Assembly (NCBI GenBank): GCA_019686175.1
Contig: JADGHJ010000011.1
Coordinates: 1-33,521 of the forward strand
Reading direction: 5' to 3'
DNA length: 33,521 bases
Source of the DNA: Chloroflexota bacterium
GTDB lineage: Bacteria > Chloroflexota > UBA6077 > JAJPHF01
Position 1 is the first letter of the stretch; the number at the start of each line of letters is the position of its first letter. A program made the translations under genes and the position numbers. The notes below the pieces were generated by a model that did no database searches, was not told the DNA's origin, and saw only the letters and a program-made list of their open reading frames with translations. This document shows positions 1-8,026 of the stretch, piece after piece.

Positions 1-77
1 CCGCAGGCCACCAGGACCAGGCAGGCGACCAGCGCGGCCACCAGATACGCCCGCCCACCCGCGCAGCGACGCTGCAT
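1..77 (-). CDS. N-terminus of a lipoprotein, probably a substrate-binding protein (cut by window edge)
   Basis: An ATG at 77-75 opens a reading frame that runs off the left edge after 25 full codons. It is preceded by a strong ribosome binding site (GGGGGGACAGGA, about 2 nt before the ATG). The peptide has a basic start (MQRRCAGGRAY), a hydrophobic stretch, and a lipobox ending in L-V-A-C with Cys25, typical of a signal-peptidase II lipoprotein. It starts 27 nt after the stop of the amidohydrolase gene on the same strand, so it looks like the last visible member of that operon. Calling it a substrate-binding protein is inference, based on several lipoprotein SBPs of the same layout in this window; only the signal peptide can be seen. 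Confidence 0.6.
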   Translation of the reverse strand, partial: MQRRCAGGRAYLVAALVACLVLVAC

Positions 78-104
78 ATCCTGTCCCCCCGTTCCGCCAC
101 GCGC

Positions 105-1052
105 CTACAGGCCGAGCAGCGCCCGCGCGTTCTCCCCCAGCACGGCCGCCTGCTCCTGCGGCGCCAGTCCCGCCTCGGCCACGTACTGCACACAGTGCCG
201 GTAGCGGTCGCCGACCGCGAACGGGAAATCCGAGCCCAGCAGCAGATGGTCGGCCCCCCACGCCTCGCGGGCCAGCCGCAGGGCGCCCGGGTGGTGGCTC
301 ACCGTGTCGTACCAGAACCGGCGCAGGTGGGTGCTGAGCGGGCCCTCGGCCTGGATGTCGGGCGAGCGCGGCGCGGCGCCGCCCCCGGTCGAGCCGTCGA
401 TCCGGCGCAGCAGGAACGGGAGCGTGCCGCCCAGGTGGGGCACGATCACCCGCAGGCGTGGGTAGCGGGTGGTGAGGCCCGAGCACACCAGGCGCAGCGC
501 GGCCACCGTGTCCTCGAACGGCGCGCCGACCACCCAGGGCAAGTTGTACTTGTCCATGCACGGCCCGCCGACCCCCACCGGGTGCAGGAACACCACCGCG
601 CCCCGCCGGTCCAGCTCGGCCCAGAACGGTTCGAACGCCGGCTCGTCGAGCGGGCGGCCTGCCACCGAGCAGCCGGTGGTGATCCCCACCATGCCAAGCG
701 AGTCGAGGCAGCGCGCCGCCTCGGCGATAGCCGCGTCCACATGCGGCAGGGGCACGCAGCCGAACGCCGCGAAGCGGCCCGGATACTGGCGCACGATATC
801 GGCGTAGAGGTCGTTGGCCAGCCGGGCGGCGGTTACCGCATCGGCCTCGCGCGCGGCGTACGGCTGGATGGCCGAGACGGACAGCACCTGCAGGTCCACC
901 TCCGCCGAGTCCATCAGCTCCACGATCTGGGGCAGCGTCAGCGGGGTGCCGGGCGCGCGGGTAGCCGGAACGACGCTGTCGCGGCCCAGGAGCCGCTCGG
1001 CGCAAGCGAGGTACTCGGGATGGAAGTAGTGCGCGTGCACGTCGATGCGCAT
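105..1052 (-). CDS. Amidohydrolase-family metal enzyme, ACMSD-like decarboxylase or hydrolase
   Basis: This 315-residue protein has the layout of the ACMSD / gamma-resorcylate decarboxylase branch of the amidohydrolase superfamily, whose members are mostly metal-dependent nonoxidative decarboxylases of aromatic or muconate-type acids. Visible metal-site residues are the N-terminal H6-x-H8, His157 in FLHP, His206 in VPHLGG, and Asp275 in GSDFPF. The length fits the family. A GAGGAG ribosome binding site precedes the ATG at 1052. The gene follows an FAH-family gene by 38 nt and has a clear paralogue at 9182-10207. That pairing suggests work on a carboxylated intermediate of aromatic ring degradation; the exact substrate cannot be read from sequence. 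Confidence 0.85.
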   Translation of the reverse strand: MRIDVHAHYFHPEYLACAERLLGRDSVVPATRAPGTPLTLPQIVELMDSAEVDLQVLSVSAIQPYAAREADAVTAARLANDLYADIVRQYPGRFAAFGCVPLPHVDAAIAEAARCLDSLGMVGITTGCSVAGRPLDEPAFEPFWAELDRRGAVVFLHPVGVGGPCMDKYNLPWVVGAPFEDTVAALRLVCSGLTTRYPRLRVIVPHLGGTLPFLLRRIDGSTGGGAAPRSPDIQAEGPLSTHLRRFWYDTVSHHPGALRLAREAWGADHLLLGSDFPFAVGDRYRHCVQYVAEAGLAPQEQAAVLGENARALLGL

Positions 1053-1090
1053 GCTCGCTCCTCAGTCGGGCGGCCCCGTGTCGTACCTGA

Positions 1091-2158
1091 TCAGCTCTCC
1101 GCGCCGGACGAGGGCGGGGGGAGCAGCCCCGGAATGCCATTCAGCACGTAGTCCACCACGCGCTCGCCGGGCACGATGCGGTGGCTCAGCATGCCGATCC
1201 CCTCCACCTCGAAGGTGATTGTCTGGCCCACGCGCACCCAGCGGTGCGTGTCCATCGAGCAGCTCAGCCCGATCGTGCCCGTCCCCAGCACGTCGCCGGG
1301 ATACAACGTCTCGTTGTCCGACGCAAAGGCGACCAGGTGCTCGGCCAGGTAGTTGCGTCGGTGGCCCGTGTGCCCCTCGTACCACACCTCCCCGTCCACC
1401 GACAAGCGGACCCGCAGGTTGGCCTCGTCGATCTCGTCGGCCGTTACTAGGCACGGCCCCAGCACGTTGCACCAGTCCTTGGTCTTCGCCGGGCCGAAGT
1501 AGTCCGAGCGGGTGTACACGTCGCGCGCGCTACAGTCGATGAAGATCGTGTAGCCGGCGATGTACTGTTTGGCGTCCTCCACGCGGAGGTTGCGCCCCTC
1601 GCGCCCGATGACGATGCCGATCTCCAGCTCGCAGTCGAGCTGCTCGGTGAAATACGGGTAGGGGATCGGGTCGTCTGGCCCGATCACCGACGCGGGGTTG
1701 CCCTTGTAGTACGGGGGGTAGCGGTACCATTTGGGTGCCTTGGGCGGGATGCTGGGCGCCTGGGTCATGTGCTCCTCGAACACCGAGAAGTCGCGCAGCG
1801 AGCGCGGGCGCGGCAGCGGCGCGCGCAGGCGCACGTCGCGCCGGGCGTACACCAGCCGCGCGCCCTCGTGACCGCGCGGGTCGGGCTCGCCCGCAGCGAG
1901 CTGGCGGCGCACGAAGGCGAGCGCCTGCTCGGCGGCCTCGCGGGCCTTGTGAGCCCCCTCCAACCAGCCGATCATGTCGGGCGGCGTGCGCAGCGCCGCG
2001 AGCTGGCGCGGGGTGGGCTCGTCGGTCCCGGCGCGCAGATACGCCTCGTAGGCCGCGGTGAGGTCCACGATGCGGCCGTTGGGGTCACCGTCGAGCAGCG
2101 CGCCCAGCCGGTCGAATCGCCCCAGCGGCGTTTCCACGCTAAAGGTCACGAGCTTCAT
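1091..2158 (-). CDS. Fumarylacetoacetate hydrolase (FAH) family protein
   Basis: This 355-residue enzyme of the FAH superfamily would cleave or decarboxylate a beta-diketo or 2-oxo acid using Mg2+. Asp123 (LRDF), Glu177 and Glu179 (C-E-L-E), and Asp213 (CSARD) fall at the spacing of the four metal ligands known in FAH. The lysine-containing segment KTKDW and the GPCLVT strand are also typical. I start it at the ATG at 2158 because AGGAGG lies just upstream and the protein then begins MKLVTF, as family members do. The frame stays open up to 2443, but the extra N-terminus would overlap the SBP gene. The SBP stop lies 26 nt upstream, so the genes share an operon. A paralogue sits at 10290-11279. 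Confidence 0.88.
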   Translation of the reverse strand: MKLVTFSVETPLGRFDRLGALLDGDPNGRIVDLTAAYEAYLRAGTDEPTPRQLAALRTPPDMIGWLEGAHKAREAAEQALAFVRRQLAAGEPDPRGHEGARLVYARRDVRLRAPLPRPRSLRDFSVFEEHMTQAPSIPPKAPKWYRYPPYYKGNPASVIGPDDPIPYPYFTEQLDCELEIGIVIGREGRNLRVEDAKQYIAGYTIFIDCSARDVYTRSDYFGPAKTKDWCNVLGPCLVTADEIDEANLRVRLSVDGEVWYEGHTGHRRNYLAEHLVAFASDNETLYPGDVLGTGTIGLSCSMDTHRWVRVGQTITFEVEGIGMLSHRIVPGERVVDYVLNGIPGLLPPPSSGAES

Positions 2159-2184
2159 AGCCTCCTCGCTCGGACTGAGGTAGC

Positions 2185-3297
2185 TCAGCGCATCGCGGCG
2201 AGTTCGCGCACGACCTGCTCGACGAACGACAGGTCGACCACCGTTGCCAAGTCGATGCGTTGCGGCTGCAAGCCCCTGCTCAGGAACCACTCCTGATCGG
2301 CAGCCATCGTCTGCACGTTGGGGAACGGATCGGCCTTCAGGTTGCTGGGCTGGAGCTTCTCCAGTAGCGCCCGGTCCTTGACCGCAGTGCGTTCGAGCAG
2401 CACCGGGATGACCGCGCTGCGGGCCACTGGGTCGCGCTCCCACATTGCGTGCCGATAGGTGCGGATGCCGCGTACGTAGGCGCGCATGTAGCGTAGACCC
2501 AGGTCGCGGTCGCGCAGCAGGCGCTCGCCGTAGAGCACGATCCCGATCTGGTGGTCAGGATACACCTCGCCCGCCCGGGGGCCAGCGACCGCCCAGCCGC
2601 GCTCCAGGGCGATAGTAATGAAGGGTTCCTGGAGGTACGCGGCGTCAACGGCACGGTTCTCCAGCGCGGAGAGGATATCGGCGAACGGCAGCAGGGTGAA
2701 GTCGATGTCCTCCAGCGTGAGGCCATCGCGCTGCAGCAGCAGGTCCAGCTCGATCGTCGTCGCGTCGGCGGTGTTAGCGTTGGCCACCTTGCGACCGCGC
2801 AGGTCCGCTACCCGGCTGTACGTGCCATTGTCCACGAGATCCTTGCGGATCAACAGCATCGAGCCAGCTTCCGTCCCAGCGTTGGAGCCGTGGTCGGCTA
2901 CGACTCGCAGCGGCAGGCCGCGCGCGAAGGCGTTGTACAGGCCGGCGTTGACCGAAGTGATCCCGATGTCGAGCTGGCCGGACACCAGCAGCGGCAGCAT
3001 GTCGGGCGGGCTGCTCCGCACGAACTCGACCTGGATGCCCTCCTCGCGGAAGTACCCGAGGGCGTCCGCTACGTAGTGCCCTGCTCCCGCCAGGATCTGG
3101 TAGTCGCTGACTCGAACGAGCGCCAGCTCGGGAGGCGCGGGCGCCGCGGTGGCCGCTACGACTACCGTTGGGCGAGCGAGAGGCGGCGTGGTCGCCGGCA
3201 GAGAGGGTGGCGGCGTCGCGGTGGGAGTACAGGCGAGCAGCACCCAGAAGGCAACCGCCAGCACGCCCATACAACACGGGCACAGTAGCACGCGCAT
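2185..3297 (-). CDS. ABC-type substrate-binding lipoprotein, NMT1/SsuA-like (orphan)
   Basis: This 370-residue protein resembles periplasmic binding proteins of the NMT1/THI5, nitrate/sulfonate/taurine group. Its N-terminus is a lipoprotein signal peptide ending LLAC with Cys23, followed by a Thr/Pro/Ala-rich linker. The folded part starts near VRVSDYQILAG and contains the family pattern DALGYFREEGI and SGQLDIGITS. I chose the ATG at 3297 because GAGGG lies 8 nt upstream. An ATG at 3315 is the alternative: it overlaps the stop of the preceding decayed gene as ATGA and would add six residues. No permease or ATPase for import is encoded nearby, so its membrane partner is elsewhere or absent. 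The ligand is unknown; the neighbours suggest an aromatic acid or similar compound. Confidence 0.85.
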   Translation of the reverse strand: MRVLLCPCCMGVLAVAFWVLLACTPTATPPPSLPATTPPLARPTVVVAATAAPAPPELALVRVSDYQILAGAGHYVADALGYFREEGIQVEFVRSSPPDMLPLLVSGQLDIGITSVNAGLYNAFARGLPLRVVADHGSNAGTEAGSMLLIRKDLVDNGTYSRVADLRGRKVANANTADATTIELDLLLQRDGLTLEDIDFTLLPFADILSALENRAVDAAYLQEPFITIALERGWAVAGPRAGEVYPDHQIGIVLYGERLLRDRDLGLRYMRAYVRGIRTYRHAMWERDPVARSAVIPVLLERTAVKDRALLEKLQPSNLKADPFPNVQTMAADQEWFLSRGLQPQRIDLATVVDLSFVEQVVRELAAMR

Positions 3298-3311
3298 GGT
3301 CGCTGCCCTCG

Positions 3312-3560
3312 TCATCGGCCAGGTGGAACCGCGGCTGGGTAGGCCGCCACTACCGTGCCCATCGCCGCGCACAGCCGCTCGCCGAGCAGTGCCCCCCGGC
3401 GGCTCGCCACGGCGCTCAACAGAGGCATAGTGCAGGCCGGGCACGATCCACTCGCGCTGGGGCCAGCCGGTGAACCGCTCGATGCGTGCACGCACCTCCT
3501 CCACCCAGAGGAGCGGCACCACCGAGTGAGCCCAGGGCTAGGCAGGTGGAAGCGGCGCAT
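3312..3560 (-). pseudogene. Small decayed gene with two compensating frameshifts
   Basis: The stretch between the SBP start (3297) and the LysR start (3660) holds no intact recognisable gene but shows coding character on the minus strand. An ATG at 3560 follows the strong ribosome binding site GGGAGGGAGCG. Its frame reads sensibly for about 12 residues, then codon bias and composition shift to the neighbouring frame (about 3525-3430, including EEVRARIERFTGWPQREW), then return to the first frame (LLSAVASRRGALLGERL) up to a TGA at 3312 that overlaps an ATG as ATGA. In the middle part, third-position G/C is about 90 percent in the shifted frame against about 75 percent in the first. Read as a composite it is roughly 80 residues. 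I do not recognise the family. It is either a pseudogene or two assembly indels. Confidence 0.4.
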
Positions 3561-3609
3561 CGCTCCCTCCCGGTTGCGCAGCATGGCAGCCAGCAGGTAC
3601 CGCGAGCGT

Positions 3610-3638
3610 ACACTAACCGCTACCGGACAGCCAGACAA
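3610..3638 (-). promoter_or_regulatory. Weak promoter candidate for the leftward operon
   Basis: On the minus strand TTGTCT (3638-3633) and TAGTGT (3615-3610) are separated by 17 bp. They match the sigma-70 consensus at 4 of 6 and 3 of 6 positions. Initiation near 3603 would lie about 40 nt before the decayed gene's ATG. The site sits in the gap shared with the divergent LysR gene, the usual place for LysR-controlled promoters. The match is weak and only suggestive. Confidence 0.25.
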
Positions 3639-3659
3639 ACTCTCGCGAGGTTACGTTCA

Positions 3660-4664
3660 ATGTCCGCTCAACAAAATGTCGTGCTGCGCTCGCTCGGCCT
3701 CGGCTCGATCGAGGGCATCGGGCCGGACGATGCCCTGGTGAACCTCGCTCGGCTGGCCATCTTCTGCACCGTCGTCGACTGTCACAGCTTCGCGCGCGCC
3801 GCCGACGCGCTGGCCATGTCCGTGGCCAATGTGAGCGTGCACATCCGCACGCTCGAACGGCTGTGGGGCTGCCCGCTGTTCGACCGGCGCCGCCGCGGCG
3901 CCCAGCTCACCGAGGCGGGCCACGCCGCCTACGAGTACGCGACGACCGTGCTGCGGGAGACGGTGGCGCTGCGCGCGCGGCTCAGCGACCTCGCGGGGGG
4001 CGAGGCCGGCGTGGTCACCCTCGGCGCCTCGTCGGTGCAGGGCACCTACATCCTGCCGGCCATGCTGGCCGAGTTCCACCGCCAGCATCCCGGGGCGCGC
4101 CTGCGCCTGCTCGACCTGGTGCCGGACCAGCTCGGGGAGGCAGTGGCGCGCGGCGAGATCGACTTCGCCGTGGCCAGCGAGGTGACGCCCGTGTACCGCG
4201 GGCTGCGGGTGGAGCGGCTGTGGGTCGATACGATGGTCATCCTGGCCCCGCCGCACCACCCGCTGGCCCAGCGTGGCCGCCTGACGCTGGCGGACATCGC
4301 CAGCCAGGAGTTTGTGACCGGCCGCATTCGCACGCTCGGTGACCAGATGCTGGACGCCGCGCTGGCGCAGGCCGGGTTACCCCCGCGCCGCTCGGTGATG
4401 CTCGTCGCCTCGCACGAGGCCCAGAAGCAGATGGCGCTCCAGGGCGTCGGCCTGGTCATCCTGTTCCGCCGCAACGCCGCCGAGGAGTTGGCCACCGGGC
4501 GTTTGGTGGAACTGTCGGTTGAGGGCCTGGACATGACCGAGGAGTGCCGGCTGCTGTACCGGGCCACGCACCACTTCTCGCCCCTCGCCCGGCGCCTGAT
4601 GGACTTCATCCGCGCCCAGGCGCCGCGCATTGCGACCGAACGGCAGGGTCCAGCTACGAGTTAA
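3660..4664 (+). CDS. LysR-type transcriptional regulator
   Basis: This 334-residue protein has the LysR layout: a winged helix-turn-helix at about residues 28-87 (LARLAIFCTVVDCHSFARAA, then SVHIRTLERLWG and LFDRRRRGAQLTEAG), a linker helix, and a periplasmic-binding-like effector domain from about residue 115 (GVVTLGASS). It carries about 25 extra residues before the helix-turn-helix. The ATG at 3660 is preceded by GCGAGG at 3645-3650; an upstream extension in the same frame reads as non-coding. A perfect CTCGCGAG palindrome (3642-3649) overlaps that ribosome binding site and could allow autoregulation, though it may be chance. The gene separates two catabolic gene sets and most likely senses an aromatic substrate or intermediate. 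Confidence 0.9.
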   Translation: MSAQQNVVLRSLGLGSIEGIGPDDALVNLARLAIFCTVVDCHSFARAADALAMSVANVSVHIRTLERLWGCPLFDRRRRGAQLTEAGHAAYEYATTVLRETVALRARLSDLAGGEAGVVTLGASSVQGTYILPAMLAEFHRQHPGARLRLLDLVPDQLGEAVARGEIDFAVASEVTPVYRGLRVERLWVDTMVILAPPHHPLAQRGRLTLADIASQEFVTGRIRTLGDQMLDAALAQAGLPPRRSVMLVASHEAQKQMALQGVGLVILFRRNAAEELATGRLVELSVEGLDMTEECRLLYRATHHFSPLARRLMDFIRAQAPRIATERQGPATS

Positions 4665-4679
4665 ATCCGTGTTTGAGGT

Positions 4680-4693
4680 TTGTACGCTGACAA
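4680..4693 (+). promoter_or_regulatory. Candidate LysR-regulator binding box (T-N11-A dyad)
   Basis: TTGT at 4680-4683 and ACAA at 4690-4693 form an inverted repeat with a 6-bp centre and contain a T-N11-A motif, the usual core of LysR-family sites. It lies about 40-54 bp upstream of the start point expected from the promoter at 4699-4727, in the 187-bp gap between the regulator gene and the ring-cleavage dioxygenase gene. Location and symmetry fit; binding is inferred. Confidence 0.35.
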
Positions 4694-4698
4694 TTCGC

Positions 4699-4727
4699 TG
4701 GACTTGAGGTGCCCGCCTGCCTATCAT
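4699..4727 (+). promoter_or_regulatory. Candidate sigma-70-like promoter of the ring-cleavage operon
   Basis: TGGACT (4699-4704) and TATCAT (4722-4727) are spaced by 17 bp and match the -35 and -10 consensus at 4 of 6 and 5 of 6 positions. A start near 4734 would give a leader of about 118 nt before the dioxygenase ATG at 4852. The poor -35 element would suit a promoter that needs an activator such as the adjacent LysR protein. Confidence 0.35.
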
Positions 4728-4851
4728 CGGCTTACCCTGTGCCACGCTCTGCGAGACGGACACGGGTACGGGCCGCGTGCTCCGGCCGGGCCGTATCGCA
4801 TAGGGCGCGCGGTGGTCCGGCCGAGGAGCCACGAGAGGCTGGAGGAGCCCG

Positions 4852-5709
4852 ATGGAGGCGATCAAAGTCACCAGGCTGGCGCACGTGGGCCTGCGTGCCA
4901 CCGACTTGAGCCGACAAGCGGCCTTCTACATCGACCGCTGGGGCCTGGAGCGCACCGAGGAGCACGGCCGCCAGCTGTTCCTGCGCGCCGCGGGACCCGA
5001 CCACCACGTGCTCACGCTGCACGAGGGCGGCACCGGGCTCGACCACGTGGCGTTCGAGGTCGCGCATCCCGACGACATCGAGCGCGCGGCCGAGCTGCTG
5101 AGCCGCCAGGGGATCGCGATTGCGACGCCGCCCACCCGCGAGCTGGAGCCGGGGGTGGCGAAGGCCCTGCGCTTCACCGACCCCGAGGGTAACCTGGTCG
5201 AGCTGGTGGCGGGCGTGGACCAGGTGCGCGAGCCGTACGGCCGGCGCGACGTCAAGCCACAGGCGCTCAACCACGTGGTGCTGTGGGCGAGCGACCGGCC
5301 GTCGATGGAGGCGTTCTACCGCGACCTGCTCGGTTTCAAGCTCTCGGACAACATCGGCAACTTCATGACCTTCTGGCGCTGCAACGCCAACCACCACTCG
5401 CTGGCGTTCCTCTGCCCGCGCCACGGCCAGCGCGGCCTGCAGCACGCCGCGTTCGAGCTGCGCGACTGGGAGGAGTTCATGCGCGCCGTGTTCTTCATGG
5501 GGGAGCGTGGCGTGCGGCGCTACTGGGGGCCGGGGCGACACCTGGCGGGCAACAACCTGTTCGCCTACTACTACGACCCCGAGGGGAATATCGTCGAGTA
5601 TACCGCCGAGGTCGAGCAGATCCTGGACGAGGCTAGCTATGTGCCGCCGTTTCGCGTGCCGGGTCCTGGAGTGACCGACCAGTGGGGCTCTGAGCCGCCC
5701 GACCTGTAG
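4852..5709 (+). CDS. Extradiol (type I, VOC-fold) ring-cleavage dioxygenase
   Basis: This 285-residue protein has two vicinal-oxygen-chelate modules, as in catechol 2,3-dioxygenase and BphC, which open catecholic rings next to the hydroxyls with Fe(II) and O2. The C-terminal module keeps all three iron ligands: His141 (LNHVVLW), His198 (LQHAAFE) and Glu249 (NIVEYTAE). His182 (NHHSLAF) and the Tyr-rich FAYYYDPEGN strand match active-site positions of the family. The N-terminal module (about residues 8-120) is the usual structural copy. GGAGGAG precedes the ATG. It is the first gene of a rightward set with an MBL-fold hydrolase and a flavin monooxygenase, which would supply its catecholic substrate. 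The actual substrate is unknown. Confidence 0.9.
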   Translation: MEAIKVTRLAHVGLRATDLSRQAAFYIDRWGLERTEEHGRQLFLRAAGPDHHVLTLHEGGTGLDHVAFEVAHPDDIERAAELLSRQGIAIATPPTRELEPGVAKALRFTDPEGNLVELVAGVDQVREPYGRRDVKPQALNHVVLWASDRPSMEAFYRDLLGFKLSDNIGNFMTFWRCNANHHSLAFLCPRHGQRGLQHAAFELRDWEEFMRAVFFMGERGVRRYWGPGRHLAGNNLFAYYYDPEGNIVEYTAEVEQILDEASYVPPFRVPGPGVTDQWGSEPPDL

Positions 5710-5833
5710 GGACGGGGCACGGTAGAGCGCTCCGGCGCCAGAGCGAGGTTGGGGATATGTACCCGCTGATCGCCCCCTGGCCGGTTCCGGCGGGTTGCCC
5801 GCGCTCGCCGGCGCCGACGACCGAGAGAGACAC

Positions 5834-6772
5834 ATGAGCACATCGCACCACGACCACGCCGCGCTGCCGCCGCCTTACCTGCAGGAGGTGTCCGACGGCA
5901 TCTTCGCCTACGTGCAGCCCGATGGGAGCTGGTTTCTCAACAACACCGGCTTCCTGGTGGGCCGCGCCGGCGTGGTATCGATCGACACCACCTCCACCGA
6001 GCGCCGCACCCGCGCCTACCTGGAGGCGATCGCCAGCGTGACCGACCGGCCTGTGCGCCTACTCGTCAACACGCACCACCACGGCGATCACACCCACGGC
6101 AACTGCCTGCTGCCGCTGGCTACCATCGTCGGCCACCGGCTGTGCCGCGAGGAGGTGCTTCGCGCCCCCTTCCCCCCGCCGCCGACGATCTTCGGCACGG
6201 TCGACTGGGGCGAGCTCCGCCCGGCGCCCCCGTTCGTCACCTTCGACGACCACCTGACGGTCTGGGTCGACGAGCTGCGCGTCGAGCTGCATCACCTCGG
6301 CACGCCGGCGCACACCACGAACGACGTCGTGGCCTGGATTCCAGAGCGCTCGGTGCTGTTCACGGGCGATCTGCTGTTCGTCGGCGGCACGCCGTTCGCG
6401 CTGATGGGCTCGGTGGCCGGCTGGCTCCAGGCGCTGGAGCGGCTGCGCGCCTTCGGTGCCACCACGCTGGTGCCCGGCCATGGCCCGGTGAGCGCGCCGA
6501 CGGCCATTGACGAGGTGGCCGCTTACCTGCGGTTCGTGCAGCGCACCGCCGCGGCCGGCAAGGCGGCAGGGCTGACGCCGCTGGCGGTGGCGCGCGAGAC
6601 CGATCTGGGCGAGTTCGCCAGTCTGACCGATCCGGAGCGCCTGGTGGGCAACCTGCACCGCGCCTACGCCGAGCTGGAGGGGCTGCCCCCGGGCGCGAGC
6701 ATCGACACGCTGGCCGCGCTGCGCGATATGGTGGCCTACAACGGCGGGCGGCCGCTGACGTGCCTGGCGTGA
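5834..6772 (+). CDS. Metallo-beta-lactamase-fold hydrolase
   Basis: This 312-residue protein shows a full MBL-fold dinuclear metal site: H81-x-H83-x-D85-H86 in NTHHHGDHTHGN, His160 in GTPAHTTND, Asp179 in FTGDLLF and His216 in VPGHGP. The fold supports hydrolysis of esters, thioesters or lactones, among other reactions. The start at 5834 (MSTSHHDH) is preceded by the purine-rich GAGAGAGA; the frame is open to 5795 but that extension has no ribosome binding site. Between ring-cleavage and monooxygenase genes it could hydrolyse a ring-opened product or a lactone, but this is inference from position only. A generic quinoprotein-type or relA-type role cannot be excluded. Confidence 0.85.
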   Translation: MSTSHHDHAALPPPYLQEVSDGIFAYVQPDGSWFLNNTGFLVGRAGVVSIDTTSTERRTRAYLEAIASVTDRPVRLLVNTHHHGDHTHGNCLLPLATIVGHRLCREEVLRAPFPPPPTIFGTVDWGELRPAPPFVTFDDHLTVWVDELRVELHHLGTPAHTTNDVVAWIPERSVLFTGDLLFVGGTPFALMGSVAGWLQALERLRAFGATTLVPGHGPVSAPTAIDEVAAYLRFVQRTAAAGKAAGLTPLAVARETDLGEFASLTDPERLVGNLHRAYAELEGLPPGASIDTLAALRDMVAYNGGRPLTCLA

Positions 6773-6810
6773 GGCGGCGGGCCACGGGCTAGAGCAGCAG
6801 GAGGAGCGAC

Positions 6811-8004
6811 ATGGCGAGCACGAGGACGACGCCGACCATCGCGGAGCTGGTGGCGCGTGCCGAGGCGCTGCTGCCGCGACTGCGCGAGCGCGCCGCGGCC
6901 ACCGAGGAGCAGCGGCGGGTGCCCGACGAGACGATCGCGGAGTTTCGCGCGGCGGGCTTCTTCCGGCTGTTCCAGCCCGCGCGCTACGGCGGCTATGAGC
7001 TGGACTACGGCCTCACCCAGATCGAACTCGGCACGCGGCTGGGGCGGGCCTGCGGTTCCAGCGCCTGGGTGCAGAGCGTGGTAGCCTGCCACGCCTGGCT
7101 GCTGGGCATGTTCCCCCGCGCCGCGCAGGACGCGGTCTGGGGCGACGACCCCGACGCGCTGCTCGCTACGGGCATCGCCATGCGACACGGCGAGGGGCGT
7201 CCGGTGCCGGGCGGCTTCCGGGTCACGGGCCACTGGGAGTTCTCCAGCGGCATCGACTCCGTCGGGTGGGTCCTGCTGTTCGTCCCGTGCCTCACGGGCG
7301 ACGGTCCACCCCTCATGCGCTGTTGCCTGCTGCCCCGCGCCGACTACACCATCGAGGACACCTGGTACGCGGCGGGCCTGCGCGGCACGGGTAGCAAGGA
7401 CGTGGTGGTCCACGACGCGTTCGTGCCCGAGGCGCACACGGTGCCCATCCCGGCCATGGCGGCCGGCGAGGCGCCAGGCCGGGCGGTAAACTCCGCGTGG
7501 ATCTATCGCCTGCCGCTGACCCCGGTGTTTCCCTACAATCTGGTCGGCCCGGCGCTGGGCATCGCTTACGGTGCGCTAGACGAGTACATCGCCCAGACTG
7601 CCGCGCGGCCCGACCGGCGCGAGTCGGTGCCGCGGCACCTGCGCATCGCGGAGGCTAGCGCGGAGATCGCCGCGGCCGAGGCGCTGCTCCGCGCCGATGC
7701 GGCCGAGATCAAGTGGTGGGGCGAGGCGGGGACGGCCGTGCCCATGGAGCGCCGCGTCACCTGGCTGCGCAACCTCTGCTACGCCGCACGCCTGTGTCAG
7801 CAGGCGGTGGACCGGCTGGTCACGGCCGCGAGCGCCCACAGCCTCTTCGAGCCCAGCGCGCTGCACCGTGCCGCGCGTGACCTCCACGCCGTGATCAACC
7901 ACGTCGGTGTCTCGTGGGACAACTGGGGGGTGTGCTATGGCCGCGTGCGGGTGGGCCTCGATCCGGCCAATCCTCTGCTCGGCGCGGCGCCGCGCCACGG
8001 CTGA
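6811..8004 (+). CDS. Flavin-dependent monooxygenase, oxygenase component (HsaA/HpaB-like, acyl-CoA-dehydrogenase fold)
   Basis: This 397-residue protein has the acyl-CoA dehydrogenase fold but looks like the group D two-component flavin monooxygenases (HsaA, HpaH-type) that hydroxylate phenolic rings with reduced flavin and O2. Visible features are the N-terminal helical part (PDETIAEFRAAGFFRLFQPARYGG), the central beta region with TGHWEFSSGID and GLRGTGSKDVVV, and the C-terminal HxxRDLHAVINHVGVSWDN segment. It lacks the catalytic Glu context of true acyl-CoA dehydrogenases as far as I can judge. AGGAGG precedes the ATG. Such enzymes need a separate flavin reductase, and none is encoded in this window. 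With the extradiol dioxygenase upstream it would make the catechol to be cleaved. Confidence 0.82.
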   Translation: MASTRTTPTIAELVARAEALLPRLRERAAATEEQRRVPDETIAEFRAAGFFRLFQPARYGGYELDYGLTQIELGTRLGRACGSSAWVQSVVACHAWLLGMFPRAAQDAVWGDDPDALLATGIAMRHGEGRPVPGGFRVTGHWEFSSGIDSVGWVLLFVPCLTGDGPPLMRCCLLPRADYTIEDTWYAAGLRGTGSKDVVVHDAFVPEAHTVPIPAMAAGEAPGRAVNSAWIYRLPLTPVFPYNLVGPALGIAYGALDEYIAQTAARPDRRESVPRHLRIAEASAEIAAAEALLRADAAEIKWWGEAGTAVPMERRVTWLRNLCYAARLCQQAVDRLVTAASAHSLFEPSALHRAARDLHAVINHVGVSWDNWGVCYGRVRVGLDPANPLLGAAPRHG

Positions 8005-8026
8005 GTGCCGGTCGAGGCGGGCAGGC

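Noticed and set aside
195-1151. Plus-strand open frame opposite the first amidohydrolase gene
   Set aside because: The minus-strand protein has a full metal site and ribosome binding site; the plus-strand peptide is Arg/Ala/His-rich with no recognisable motif.
2159-2443. N-terminal extension of the first FAH protein up to 2443
   Set aside because: It lies inside the SBP gene, reads as Arg/Pro-rich shadow sequence, and the AGGAGG before 2158 defines a family-typical start.
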